A DNA stretch of 64,000 bases from Lachnospiraceae bacterium UBA1748 (lineage in GTDB: Bacteria; Bacillota; Clostridia; Lachnospirales; Lachnospiraceae), in contig DCHQ01000039.1 of assembly GCA_002314855.1 (NCBI GenBank), positions 10,109-74,108 of the forward strand, in the 5' to 3' direction. The notes under the pieces are model-generated. The model had not been told where the DNA came from and ran no database searches. It worked only from the letters and a program-made list of their open reading frames with translations. Positions 43,385 through 52,739 of this stretch are shown piece after piece (the first letter of the stretch is position 1; every line of letters starts with the position of its first letter). A program made the translations under genes and the position numbers.

Positions 43385-45460
43385 ATGGCAGTTAAGATTT
43401 TATATGAGTGTAAGGTCTGCGGTGGTAACCTTGTTGAAAAGTCACCTGGTATGGCTAAGTGTGAGTCATGTCGACGTGAACAGTCAATTCCACTTGAGGC
43501 TGATTCAGAGAAGATTAACCGTGCGAATAGACTTAGAATGAAGAACAAGAACTTCGATGACGCACTTAAGCTTTATGAGCGTATTATTGAAGAGAGTCCA
43601 GATGAAGCAGAAGCTTACTGGGGTGTTGTTCTTTGTAGATATGGTATCGAGTTCGTTGAAGATAAGAAAACTGGTACATATATTCCTACCTGCCATAGAA
43701 CAATAGATGGTTCTATTAGTGAAGACGTTGATTTTATTGAAGCTTGCAACAAGGCTAACGATGAAGTTAAGCAGTACTATTTAGAGCAGGCTAAATATAT
43801 TGATGATGTTCAGAAGAAAATTCATCAGATAGTTGCTAACGAAAAGCCATACGATGTATTCATCAGTTATAAGGCTACTGATGATGAGGGTAATCCTACT
43901 CCTGATAGTAAGGAAGCTTTAAAGATTTATCATAAGCTCGATAACAAGGGCTTTAAGGTATTCTTCGCTGAGGAAACACTTAAGAGACATGCTGGTGAAG
44001 AATATGAGCCATATATCTACGCAGCTCTTAAGACTTCTAAAATCATGATTCTTATTGGTAGTAAGACAGAGTATTTCGAAGCTCCTTGGGTTAAGAATGA
44101 GTGGGCTCGTTTCCTTGATATGATGAGTAGTGGCAATGAGCGCAAGAAGCTTTTACCATTCTACCTTGACATGGATGCTTATGAGTTACCAGTAGAGATT
44201 AGTGGTGCAGAAGCTCTTAACTGGCGTGATGCCGAGGCTATGTCTCTTATGCTTGAGAATGTTGAGACATTCCTTGGATACAAGAGTGAGAAGAAGGCAG
44301 TAGATGCCAAGGATATCGATGCTATCATCGCTTCTCGTGAGAAAGAAAAGGCTGTTAAGGCACTTAACAACGCAGTTGTTCTTGCAAGATCTGGTCATAA
44401 GGAACAGGCTAAGAGCCAGATAGATGAGCTTATCAAAGCTAATCCTAACTTTGCTGATGCTTACTGGCAGCGTATGCTTCTTAAGTACGATGCTAATGAT
44501 AAGACAATAACTTCGATAAGAGTTGATTTATCAAAGGATCCTGATTACATACAGGCTGTTAATAATGCTTCTGGTGATAAGAAGAAGTTTTATCTTAATG
44601 TTGCTGAGGAGTGTAGAGCTAACTGTGCATTACAGTCAGACTATAATGCTAAATTTAATGCACTTAAAAAGAAGTATAAGCAGCTTGATGACCCAGAAGT
44701 TAGCCAGCTTGGTGCTAAGCTTAACGAGTTATTGAATAAGAAAATATTCGAAGAGGTATACTGTAGAACATCTGCATTTGTATTTGTATTGCTAGCAGCG
44801 ATTTCAATAATGTGGATTAAATTTACAGGTGGTTCAATTAATGATATTCTTCCAGAATATGAAGGCACTATTGGTGTTGTAATCGTAGTTGTGGCTATCG
44901 TTATAGTATTACTGGCTTGGTATTTATCGGGAAGCTTAATAGCAGGAGCGATAATAGGAGCTATTATTTGTGCTATACTTGGTGCTCTTATTGAAGCTAT
45001 GGCTCCATTTATATTTGTTGGTGTAGTAATTGGTGCAGTTGTTGCCGCAGTTATTTTAGTTATAAAGATTGTTAAGAGCATCAATAATAAAAAGTCTGTT
45101 AAAGAATTTGAGGAAACATATACAAACTTTAACAACGCTGTTGATAATTTTATAGCTCAGTTCGAGGGAGAGTACAATTCTCTTACCGATGATTATCTTG
45201 ATAGAGCATATAAGGCAGAGACAGCTTTAACTACTGGTAATACTATGGAAATATATGACATGATGACAGAGTACCGTAGAAGCTTTGATTCAAGACGTCA
45301 TATGCAGCAAATAGGCGCTAGAGATGTTGGTGAGATGAGAGAAATCGAAGAGGAAATGAGAAAAGATCCTAAGAACGCCAAGAAAAATGCCAGAAAGAAA
45401 GTTAAAGAATTGAGAAAGAATAAAAAGCAGAATAAGCAGCCTAATGAGCAGGAACAGTAA
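43385..45460 (+). CDS. TIR-domain protein with N-terminal zinc ribbon and C-terminal membrane region
   Basis: The 691-residue product has a zinc ribbon (Cys9, Cys12, Cys26, Cys29) and a tetratricopeptide-like helical segment (about residues 45-90). A TIR domain follows (about 155-290, from PYDVFISYKATDD to a candidate catalytic Glu239 in WVKNEW). Further helical repeats (about 330-450) lead to several transmembrane helices (about 460-600) and a charged helical tail. TIR enzymes often cleave NAD+. The zinc ribbon and membrane part recall YdjG-type partners of the SPFH protein YdjI. It is the first gene of a three-gene operon, with an AGGAGGAG ribosome site. Confidence 0.87.
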   Translation: MAVKILYECKVCGGNLVEKSPGMAKCESCRREQSIPLEADSEKINRANRLRMKNKNFDDALKLYERIIEESPDEAEAYWGVVLCRYGIEFVEDKKTGTYIPTCHRTIDGSISEDVDFIEACNKANDEVKQYYLEQAKYIDDVQKKIHQIVANEKPYDVFISYKATDDEGNPTPDSKEALKIYHKLDNKGFKVFFAEETLKRHAGEEYEPYIYAALKTSKIMILIGSKTEYFEAPWVKNEWARFLDMMSSGNERKKLLPFYLDMDAYELPVEISGAEALNWRDAEAMSLMLENVETFLGYKSEKKAVDAKDIDAIIASREKEKAVKALNNAVVLARSGHKEQAKSQIDELIKANPNFADAYWQRMLLKYDANDKTITSIRVDLSKDPDYIQAVNNASGDKKKFYLNVAEECRANCALQSDYNAKFNALKKKYKQLDDPEVSQLGAKLNELLNKKIFEEVYCRTSAFVFVLLAAISIMWIKFTGGSINDILPEYEGTIGVVIVVVAIVIVLLAWYLSGSLIAGAIIGAIICAILGALIEAMAPFIFVGVVIGAVVAAVILVIKIVKSINNKKSVKEFEETYTNFNNAVDNFIAQFEGEYNSLTDDYLDRAYKAETALTTGNTMEIYDMMTEYRRSFDSRRHMQQIGARDVGEMREIEEEMRKDPKNAKKNARKKVKELRKNKKQNKQPNEQEQ

Positions 45461-45484
45461 AAGGCTAAAAGTCGGAGGGGCAAG

Positions 45485-46783
45485 ATGGAAATAATTAGCG
45501 TATTAAAAATGGATGTTGACAATAAAACTATTGTCAGAAAGCATGAAGCTGAAGATTTTAACTGTAAGACACAGCTTATAGTTCAGCAGTCACAGGAAGC
45601 AATTTTTTATTATCAGGGTGTAGCTCAGGATGTTTTTGGACCAGGTAGATATACACTTGATACAGCCAATCTTCCAGTACTTAGTGGACTTATTAAGCGA
45701 GTTACAGGAGATGAGAGTCCATTCCATGCTGAGGTATATTTTGTTAATAAGGTTGAGCAGATGGGTATCACATGGGGAACTCCAGATCCTTTCGTGGTAA
45801 CAGAATCTGACCCTGACTTCCCAGAAGAAGAGTATGCTTTCAATATCACAGCAAGAGGTACAATGAACCTCAAGGTTGATAATTCAAGAAAGCTCATCGA
45901 GAAGATTGTTGGTACAGAATCAATCCTTTCTCAGGATGCATTTATTGATAAGGCATTTGAAGAGTCAATATCTATTATCAAGTCAGTACTTTCTAAGACT
46001 ATCAGTGGTGGCAACTACAGCGTTGTTACAGTTGATCAGCACCTTATGGAACTTGGTACAGATGTACATCCTCTTATCAAAGAGGCTATGCTTGATTATG
46101 GTATCGAGATAAGCAAGTTTGTTGTTTCTAATGTTAAGAAGCCAGAAGATAATCAGGCTTATAAAGACCTCATTGCTGCTAAGAATGAGAAGCTTCGTAT
46201 TAAGAAGCTTATGCGTCAGAATGAGAGCGCAAGAACACTTAAAGAGGGTGAAATCGAAAGAAGTATGCTCGAAGCTAAGTTCGAGGCTGAGCGTAAGGTA
46301 CTTGAGGCTCAGGCAAGAGCTATGTCTCGTCAGACAGAAGGCTATACATACGAGCAGGAAAGAAGCTTCGATATTGCTCAGGGTATCGCAGAGAATGCTG
46401 GTACAGGCAACCTTGCTAACCTTGGTATTGGTCTTGGTATGATGACAGGTCTTAGCGGAACTATCGGTAATCAGGTGGCTAATACAGCTAGCCAGGCTTT
46501 TGCAGGTATTAATCTTAATACTCAGCAGGTTAACGCTCCAGCAGGTCCATCAGCTACAGTTGTAGGTATGGCTGGCGCTCCAGTAGCTGCTCCAGCAGGT
46601 GAAGGCGCTGCAGATGCAAATATGATTTTCTGTCCATCATGTGGAGCTAAGATTCCAAAGGGTAAGTTCTGTATGGAATGTGGTTTCAAGTTTGAAGAGA
46701 CAGAGCCAGTATGTAAGAGCTGTGGTAATAAGTTAATACCAGGTGCTAAGTTCTGTATGGAATGTGGTACACCAGTTAACTAG
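45485..46783 (+). CDS. SPFH-domain protein with two C-terminal zinc ribbons (YdjI-like)
   Basis: The 432-residue protein has an SPFH/band 7-type domain (about residues 30-240) and a long coiled-coil (about 240-300, with KNEKLRIKKLMRQNESA). A Gly/Ala-rich segment follows, then two zinc ribbons (CPSCGAKIPKGKFCMECG and CKSCGNKLIPGAKFCMECG, about 378-430). This is the YdjI / virion-core-protein layout. Such proteins form membrane-bound oligomers and act in envelope-stress responses. It begins 24 bases after the TIR gene behind GGAGGGG. Confidence 0.9.
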   Translation: MEIISVLKMDVDNKTIVRKHEAEDFNCKTQLIVQQSQEAIFYYQGVAQDVFGPGRYTLDTANLPVLSGLIKRVTGDESPFHAEVYFVNKVEQMGITWGTPDPFVVTESDPDFPEEEYAFNITARGTMNLKVDNSRKLIEKIVGTESILSQDAFIDKAFEESISIIKSVLSKTISGGNYSVVTVDQHLMELGTDVHPLIKEAMLDYGIEISKFVVSNVKKPEDNQAYKDLIAAKNEKLRIKKLMRQNESARTLKEGEIERSMLEAKFEAERKVLEAQARAMSRQTEGYTYEQERSFDIAQGIAENAGTGNLANLGIGLGMMTGLSGTIGNQVANTASQAFAGINLNTQQVNAPAGPSATVVGMAGAPVAAPAGEGAADANMIFCPSCGAKIPKGKFCMECGFKFEETEPVCKSCGNKLIPGAKFCMECGTPVN

Positions 46784-46821
46784 TTTAAGCCGATTATTAA
46801 TAAAAGAATGGGGACTAAAAA

Positions 46822-47511
46822 ATGAGTAGAAATGTAAGAAACGCGATATTAACAGTTATCGTAGATATAGTTTTAATAGCAGCATATGTATTAATAACAC
46901 TTCTTTTAGAAAGTGATCGTGAGACAGCATTCTGGGTAGTATTTGGTGCATCAATAGCTGTAATAGCTTCACAGATTTTATTCTATCCACTTGTAGTTAG
47001 TCGTAAGGATGGTCTTATTTTTTCAATACCTGCCTTAAGAATAGGCTACAGCTTCACTGTATTACAGATTCTTTATACAGCATTTTATATTAGCAAAGGT
47101 CAGGACATAGACGGTAAGTTCATTATCGCTGGACAGATCGCAATCCTTGCTATTTACATCGCATTATTAATATTTGGCGTAGCAGGAATGTCATTTGCTA
47201 AGGAAGTTGAAGACAACGCTGTTAAGAATAACAACATCTCAACAAGATGGGCTATCGATGCCAAGATGATATGCGAAGAATTAGCAGGTACTGCTTATGA
47301 AAAGAAGGCTAAGATGCTTCTTGAAGAATTACAGTATGCTAATCCAAAGTCATTTGACAGCCTTAAGGATAAGGAAGATGCAATATCAGCAGTAGTAGCT
47401 TCTATCAGAGAAAATGTTGAGAAAAACAGCATAGCTGATGTTGATAATATGATCGATGATTGTATTAAGAAGATTAAAGAAAGAAATGAGCTCTGCAAGA
47501 TTAGCAAATAG
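46822..47511 (+). CDS. Four-pass membrane protein with cytoplasmic helical tail
   Basis: The 229-residue product has four transmembrane helices (about residues 8-29, 37-57, 73-91 and 101-124) and a charged tail of about 100 residues with a probable coiled coil. It is 38 bases downstream of the SPFH gene, with GGGGA before the ATG, and closes the operon. The layout resembles YdjH-type partners, but no motif proves this. It could be the membrane dock of the TIR-SPFH complex. Confidence 0.72.
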   Translation: MSRNVRNAILTVIVDIVLIAAYVLITLLLESDRETAFWVVFGASIAVIASQILFYPLVVSRKDGLIFSIPALRIGYSFTVLQILYTAFYISKGQDIDGKFIIAGQIAILAIYIALLIFGVAGMSFAKEVEDNAVKNNNISTRWAIDAKMICEELAGTAYEKKAKMLLEELQYANPKSFDSLKDKEDAISAVVASIRENVEKNSIADVDNMIDDCIKKIKERNELCKISK

Positions 47512-47554
47512 TATTTGCTAAAAGTATTGACGAGAATAGTTCATTATGTTAATT

Positions 47555-47859
47555 TAATCTAACAGGTGAGCGATAGATTGCTCCTATGTAAAATATATGA
47601 CCCTTTTATCAAAGCCCAGACGGACAGGCCGGGTCAGTTGCCGAATGTGGTTCGGAGCCACGTTATTGATTGAGTTAAAAGCTCAAATTTTGTAAGTTGA
47701 TTACTTTATAATCAGTGCTACAGGCACGTCATCTTGTGAAACGGTCAATAAGCGTAACAGTATATTTTAGATGGGCATCTTAGCCACGATAAGATACAAG
47801 TATATTATGCAATTATGTTTTTTTAGGATGATGAGTGCAGCGGCACGCATCATCCTTTT
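47555..47859 (+). ncRNA. Structured RNA ending in a terminator upstream of speA (possibly raiA-type)
   Basis: No gene fits here, but many local stems do: GAGCGA-TAGA-TTGCTC region (47568-47583); TGACCC (47598) with GGGTCA (47631) enclosing a GCC/GGC pair; an 8-pair stem with TCGGA loop (47644-47664); TTGAG/CTCAA (47670, 47682); TGATTA/TAATCA (47698, 47709); and ATCTTA/TAAGAT (47777, 47790). A terminator follows (47825). A weak promoter TTGACG (47527) stands before it. The conserved-looking core GCCCAGACGGACA and GTGGTTCGGAGCCAC recalls the raiA non-coding RNA from memory, which is not verified. Otherwise it is a leader controlling speA. Confidence 0.6.
47825..47859 (+). terminator. Terminator or attenuator before speA
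   Basis: AGGATGATGAGTGC (47825-47838) and GCACGCATCATCCT (47843-47856) pair with one mismatch around AGCG, then TTTTA. The stem ends 21 bases before the speA ATG. Confidence 0.85.
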
Positions 47860-47880
47860 ATATTGTGTAGGTCTCATGTC

Positions 47881-49359
47881 ATGATTCGAAGAAAGAAAAC
47901 TGTTAAAGAAACATTTGTGGAGAAGCAGAGTCACGCACCTGTTTACGAAGCACTTGAAGAATTTAAGAAAAAGAAGGTTGTTCCTTTTGATGTACCAGGA
48001 CACAAGCGTGGTCAGGGTAACCCGGAGCTTGTAGCACTTCTTGGTGAGAAGTGTGTAAGCCTTGATGTTAACTCTATGAAACCTCTTGATAACCTTTGTC
48101 ATCCAGTAAGTGTTATACGTGAAGCTGAGGAGCTTACAGCAGAGGCATTTGGTGCTGAGTCAGCCTTCCTTATGGTAGGAGGTACTACATCAGCAGTGCA
48201 GAGTATGATTCTCTCAACCTGTAAGCCAGGTGATGAGATTATCCTACCTAGAAATGTACATAAGAGCGCCATCAATGCGTTAGTTCTTTGTGGTGCTATT
48301 CCAGTATATGTTGAGCCAAAGACAGAGCCTAGAATCGGTATTGCACTTGGCGTAGAGCCTAGTGAGATAGAGCAGGTTATAATAGCTCATCCTAAGGCAA
48401 CAGCAGTACTTATAAATAATCCTACTTATTATGGTATATGTTCTGATCTTAAGAAGATAACAGAGATAGTTCATAAGCATGGTATGAAGATGCTTGTAGA
48501 TGAAGCGCATGGTACGCATCTTTATTTTGGAAAGAATCTTCCAATTAATGCGATGGCAGCTGGTGCTGATATGGCAGCCATATCAATGCATAAGTCAGGA
48601 GGTAGCTTAACACAGAGCTCAATCCTTCTTACTAATAATGGTATGAATGCTGACTATGTAAGACAGATTATCAACCTTACTCAGACAACTAGTGCTTCGT
48701 ACCTACTTATTTCAAGTCTTGATATATCAAGAAGAAACCTGGCGCTTCGCGGCGCTGAGTCATTTGGCAAAGTAGTAGAGATGGCTGAGTATGCCAGAGC
48801 AGAGATTAATGCTATTGGCGGTTATTATGCTTATGGCAAGGAGCTTGTTAATGGCGCTAGTGTATACGACTATGACGTAACAAAGCTTTCTATATATACA
48901 CAGGGAATCGGTCTTACTGGTATCGAGGTATATGATTTACTTAGAGATGAGTATGATATCCAGATAGAGTTTGGTGATATTGGTAATATCCTTGCTTATA
49001 TCTCCATAGGCGATCGTATCAGAGATATCGAGCGCTTAGTTGGTGCATTAGCCGAAATAAAGCGCTTATACGAGCGAGAACAGAGGCCAATTATTACTGG
49101 CGATTATATTCAGCCAGAAGTAGTTCTATCTCCTCAGGCAGCGTTTTACGGGGCAAAAAAGAGTATGCCAATACGTGAGAGTGTTGGACATATATGTGGA
49201 GAGTTTATCATGTGCTATCCACCAGGAATACCAATCCTAGCTCCAGGTGAGCGTATCACCAGCGAGATAGTTGATTATATAGAGTTTGCCAAGGAAAAGG
49301 GATGTTCACTTCAGGGAACCGAGGACCTTGAGGCTAACTCACTTAATGTAATAGTTTAG
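47881..49359 (+). CDS. speA: PLP-dependent arginine (Orn/Lys/Arg) decarboxylase
   Basis: The 492-residue protein is a fold type I decarboxylase: VPGHKRGQGNPE near the start, GGTTSAVQSMI, DEAHGTHLYF, and the PLP lysine in SMHKSGGSLTQS. C-terminal domains follow. The family handles ornithine, lysine or arginine; the downstream aguA and aguB genes make arginine the likely substrate, giving agmatine. It starts the polyamine operon (speE follows after 13 bases). The first ATG at 47881 lacks a strong ribosome site, and a terminator lies just upstream, so expression may be attenuated or depend on readthrough. Confidence 0.9.
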   Translation: MIRRKKTVKETFVEKQSHAPVYEALEEFKKKKVVPFDVPGHKRGQGNPELVALLGEKCVSLDVNSMKPLDNLCHPVSVIREAEELTAEAFGAESAFLMVGGTTSAVQSMILSTCKPGDEIILPRNVHKSAINALVLCGAIPVYVEPKTEPRIGIALGVEPSEIEQVIIAHPKATAVLINNPTYYGICSDLKKITEIVHKHGMKMLVDEAHGTHLYFGKNLPINAMAAGADMAAISMHKSGGSLTQSSILLTNNGMNADYVRQIINLTQTTSASYLLISSLDISRRNLALRGAESFGKVVEMAEYARAEINAIGGYYAYGKELVNGASVYDYDVTKLSIYTQGIGLTGIEVYDLLRDEYDIQIEFGDIGNILAYISIGDRIRDIERLVGALAEIKRLYEREQRPIITGDYIQPEVVLSPQAAFYGAKKSMPIRESVGHICGEFIMCYPPGIPILAPGERITSEIVDYIEFAKEKGCSLQGTEDLEANSLNVIV

Positions 49360-49372
49360 GAGGAATCAGTTA

Positions 49373-50251
49373 ATGGAATTATGGTTTTCTCAGTATCATA
49401 CTGACAACGTAAGCCTTTCTATCCGTAGTGATAGTCAAGTTTATAGTGGAGCCAGTGATTATCAGAGATTTGACGTTTTAGACACACCAGAGTTTGGCAA
49501 GATGCTTGTATCCGATGGCGACATAGTATTCTCAGAGGCCGATGAGTTTATATATGACGAGATGGTTACTCACGTGCCTATGGCTGTACACCCTAATGTT
49601 AAGAAGGTACTTATTTTTGGTGGTGGCGATGGTGGCGTAGCAACATGCTTTGCCAAGTATCCAGAAATCGAGTCCATTGATTTGGTTGAGCCAGATGAGA
49701 ACATGGTAGAAGTAAGTAAACAGTACTTCCCAGAGCAAACAGAAGGACTTAATGATCCAAGAGTTCATATATATTATCAGGATGGTCTTCATTTCCTTCG
49801 AACAGTTCAGGATGAGTATGACATCATTATTAATGACTCTAATGATCCATTTGGTCATGAGGAAGGATTATTTACCAAAGAGTTCTTTGGTGGATGCTAT
49901 AAAGCACTTAAAGAAGACGGAATCATGGTATACCAGCATGGTAGCCCATTCTTCGATGAAGATGAAGAAGCTTGCAGAAGCATGCATAGAAAGGTATATT
50001 CTATCTTCCCAGTAAGTAGAGTTTATCAGGCACATATTGCAACCTGTCCAGCAGGCTACTGGCTGTTTGGATTTGCTTCCAAGAAGTATCATCCACTTCA
50101 GGATTTTGATGCTGCAAGATGGAAAGCAAGAAATATCGAGACCTGGTACTATACAACCAATCTTCATGTAGGAGCGTTTATGCTTCCTAAGTATGTTGAG
50201 GACCTGCTTGAAGAAGAGGAAGGCAAGAAACCAAGAGAAGATGCAGAATAG
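49373..50251 (+). CDS. speE: Polyamine aminopropyltransferase (spermidine synthase family)
   Basis: The 292-residue enzyme has the aminopropyltransferase core: FGGGDGGVATCF (nucleotide-binding glycines), DLVEPDENM, YYQDGLHFL, and the active-site INDSNDPFG, followed by TCPAGYWLFGFAS near the acceptor site. It moves aminopropyl from decarboxylated SAM to a diamine, usually putrescine. No SAM decarboxylase gene is in the window. The acceptor could also be agmatine in this setting. The ribosome site is TAGGAGGA. Confidence 0.9.
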   Translation: MELWFSQYHTDNVSLSIRSDSQVYSGASDYQRFDVLDTPEFGKMLVSDGDIVFSEADEFIYDEMVTHVPMAVHPNVKKVLIFGGGDGGVATCFAKYPEIESIDLVEPDENMVEVSKQYFPEQTEGLNDPRVHIYYQDGLHFLRTVQDEYDIIINDSNDPFGHEEGLFTKEFFGGCYKALKEDGIMVYQHGSPFFDEDEEACRSMHRKVYSIFPVSRVYQAHIATCPAGYWLFGFASKKYHPLQDFDAARWKARNIETWYYTTNLHVGAFMLPKYVEDLLEEEEGKKPREDAE

Positions 50252-50320
50252 TTTATGATATTAAAGAATAATAACTAGCATATTTCAAATTATTTGTTTT
50301 TATAAAAGGAGAAAAAGATT

Positions 50321-51580
50321 ATGGCAAGATTAATGATTATTGGATGTGGTGGTGTTGCTTCAGTTGCAATCAACAAGTGCTGTCAGAACAGCGAAGTATT
50401 TGATGAGATTATGATTGCAAGCCGTACAGTTTCTAAGTGTGATGCGCTTAAGGCTAAGCTTGAGCCAAAGACATCTACAAAGATTACTACAGCCAAGGTT
50501 GATGCTGATAACGTTGAGGAGCTTACAGCTCTTATCAAGGATTACAAGCCAGATGCAGTACTTAACCTCGCACTTCCATACCAGGATTTAACTATTATGG
50601 ATGCTTGTCTTAATGCAGGCGTTCACTATATTGATACAGCTAACTATGAGCCAGAGGATACAGATGATCCAGAGTGGAGAGCTATCTACGACAAGAGATG
50701 TAAGGATCTTGGTTTCTCAGCTTACTTTGATTATTCATGGCAGTGGGCTTATCAGGAGAAGTTCGAGAAGGCTGGTCTTACAGGTCTTCTTGGTACAGGT
50801 TTCGACCCAGGTGTTACAAGTGTATTCGTAGCATATGCTAAGAAGCACTACTTCGATGAGATTCATACAATCGATATCCTTGACTGTAATGGTGGTGATC
50901 ATGGTTATCCATTCGCTACTAACTTCAATCCAGAGATTAACCTTCGTGAGGTATCAGCTCCAGGTTCATACCTTGAGGATGGTAAGTGGGTTGAGATTCC
51001 AGCCATGTCTATCAAGAGAGAGTACAACTTTGAAGGTGTTGGTATGAAGGATATGTACCTTCTTCACCATGAGGAAATCGAAGCTCTTGGTAAGAACTTC
51101 CCAGAGGTTAAGAGAATCCGTTTCTTCATGACATTTGGTCAGAGCTACCTTACACATATGAACTGTCTTGAGAATGTTGGTATGTTATCAACAACTCCTA
51201 TCGATTTCGAAGGACACAAAATTGTTCCTATCCAGTTCTTAAAGGCACTTCTTCCTGATCCAGCATCACTTGGACCTAGAACAGTTGGTAAGACTAACAT
51301 TGGTTGTATCTTCACAGGTATCAAGGATGGTAAGGAGAAGACATTATACATCTACAATGTATGTGATCATCAGGAATGTTATAAGGAAGTTGAGTCACAG
51401 GCTATCTCTTACACAACAGGTGTTCCAGCAATGATTGGTGCAATGATGGTTGTTAAGGGACTTTGGAAGAAGCCAGGTGTATTCACTACAGATGAGTTTG
51501 ATCCAGATCCATATATGGAAGCACTTAATAAGTGGGGCTTACCATGGGTGGTTGATGAGAATCCAGTACTTGTAGATTAA
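50321..51580 (+). CDS. Carboxynorspermidine (saccharopine-type) dehydrogenase
   Basis: The 419-residue protein has the N-terminal nucleotide-binding IIGCGGVASVAINKC and a saccharopine dehydrogenase-like catalytic domain (LLGTGFDPGVTSVFVAY, then LDCNGGDHGYPFATNF). Next to nspC it is best read as carboxynorspermidine or carboxyspermidine dehydrogenase, which joins aspartate semialdehyde to a diamine with NADPH. The alternative partner agmatine (carboxyaminopropylagmatine) cannot be excluded. The ribosome site is AAGGAGA. Confidence 0.9.
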   Translation: MARLMIIGCGGVASVAINKCCQNSEVFDEIMIASRTVSKCDALKAKLEPKTSTKITTAKVDADNVEELTALIKDYKPDAVLNLALPYQDLTIMDACLNAGVHYIDTANYEPEDTDDPEWRAIYDKRCKDLGFSAYFDYSWQWAYQEKFEKAGLTGLLGTGFDPGVTSVFVAYAKKHYFDEIHTIDILDCNGGDHGYPFATNFNPEINLREVSAPGSYLEDGKWVEIPAMSIKREYNFEGVGMKDMYLLHHEEIEALGKNFPEVKRIRFFMTFGQSYLTHMNCLENVGMLSTTPIDFEGHKIVPIQFLKALLPDPASLGPRTVGKTNIGCIFTGIKDGKEKTLYIYNVCDHQECYKEVESQAISYTTGVPAMIGAMMVVKGLWKKPGVFTTDEFDPDPYMEALNKWGLPWVVDENPVLVD

Positions 51581-51602
51581 TAAAAAGATTAATAGAAAAA
51601 TT

Positions 51603-52739
51603 ATGAGAATTAACGAAATACCAACTCCAAGTTATGTGATTGATGAAAAAAAGTTAAGAGAGAACTGCGAGATATTAAAGCGCGTGATGGACGAGACTGG
51701 CTGTAAGATTCTGCTTGCTCAAAAGGCTTTTAGTGCTTACAGTGAGTATCCACTTATTGGCAGGTATTTGGCAGGCGCTACTGCGAGTGGTTTGTATGAG
51801 GCGAGACTTGGCAAGGAAGAGATGGGCAAAGAGAATCATGTATTTGCACCAGCATTTAAGCCAAGCGAGTTTGAGGAGCTTACTACTATTTGCGATCATC
51901 TGATATTTAATAGCTTTTCACAGGTAAAGAAATTTGCCAAGCCAGTAGATGGATGCAGCTTTGGCATAAGAGTGAACCCAGAGTGCTCTACGCAAGGTGA
52001 TCATGCGATATATGATCCATGTGCCAAGGGCTCAAGACTCGGAGTGACTCTTGCCAATTTTGAAAAAGCTCTTTTAGAGGATACAGATGCTTTAAAATAT
52101 ATTGACGGTATACATTTTCATACTCTGTGTGAGCAAAATTCCGATGATCTCGAGACAACACTTGCTGCTGTAGAGGAAAAGTTTGGAAAGTATCTTCATA
52201 ATATGAAATGGCTCAATATGGGTGGCGGACATCATATATCAAGAGATGACTATGATGTAGATAAACTGGTAAAACTAATCAATCATATGAAGGAAACCTA
52301 TGATGTTGAGGTGTACCTTGAGCCAGGAGAAGCTGTGGCATTAAATGCAGGCTATCTTGTGACAGAGGTTATGGATATCGTAGATAATGATATAAAGACT
52401 TTGATTCTAGATGCATCTGCCGCATGTCATATGCCAGATGTTTTGGAAATGCCATATCGTCCACCTTTGAAAAATAGCGGTGAGGCGAATGAGAAGGCAT
52501 TTACTTACAGGTTGTCTTCATGTACCTGTCTTGCAGGAGATATTATCGGTGATTATTCATTTGATAGTGAGGTTAAGCCAGGCGATAAGCTTTATTTCGA
52601 GGATATGGCAATCTATTCTATGGTTAAGAATAATACGTTTAATGGAATGGGGCTTCCTTCTATTTATGCAATGGATGAGGCTGGAGATTGCAGGCTTATA
52701 AAGAAATTTGGATACGAGGATTTTAAGTGCAGACTTTAA
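51603..52739 (+). CDS. nspC: Carboxynorspermidine/carboxyspermidine decarboxylase
   Basis: The 378-residue protein is a fold type III PLP enzyme: PSYVIDEKKLRENC at the start, LLAQKAFSAYSEYPL with the PLP lysine, HFHTLCEQNSDDLE, WLNMGGGHHISRDDYD, YLEPGEAV and CTCLAGDI near the C-terminus. It decarboxylates carboxyspermidine to spermidine. It follows the dehydrogenase gene after 22 bases, has a weak ribosome site, and overlaps aguA by 13 bases. Confidence 0.93.
   Translation: MRINEIPTPSYVIDEKKLRENCEILKRVMDETGCKILLAQKAFSAYSEYPLIGRYLAGATASGLYEARLGKEEMGKENHVFAPAFKPSEFEELTTICDHLIFNSFSQVKKFAKPVDGCSFGIRVNPECSTQGDHAIYDPCAKGSRLGVTLANFEKALLEDTDALKYIDGIHFHTLCEQNSDDLETTLAAVEEKFGKYLHNMKWLNMGGGHHISRDDYDVDKLVKLINHMKETYDVEVYLEPGEAVALNAGYLVTEVMDIVDNDIKTLILDASAACHMPDVLEMPYRPPLKNSGEANEKAFTYRLSSCTCLAGDIIGDYSFDSEVKPGDKLYFEDMAIYSMVKNNTFNGMGLPSIYAMDEAGDCRLIKKFGYEDFKCRL

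Noticed and set aside
44641..45135. 164-codon minus-strand open frame inside the TIR gene
   Set aside because: Antisense to the transmembrane part of the TIR gene, with an Ile/Thr/Ala repeat composition explained by the complementary codons.
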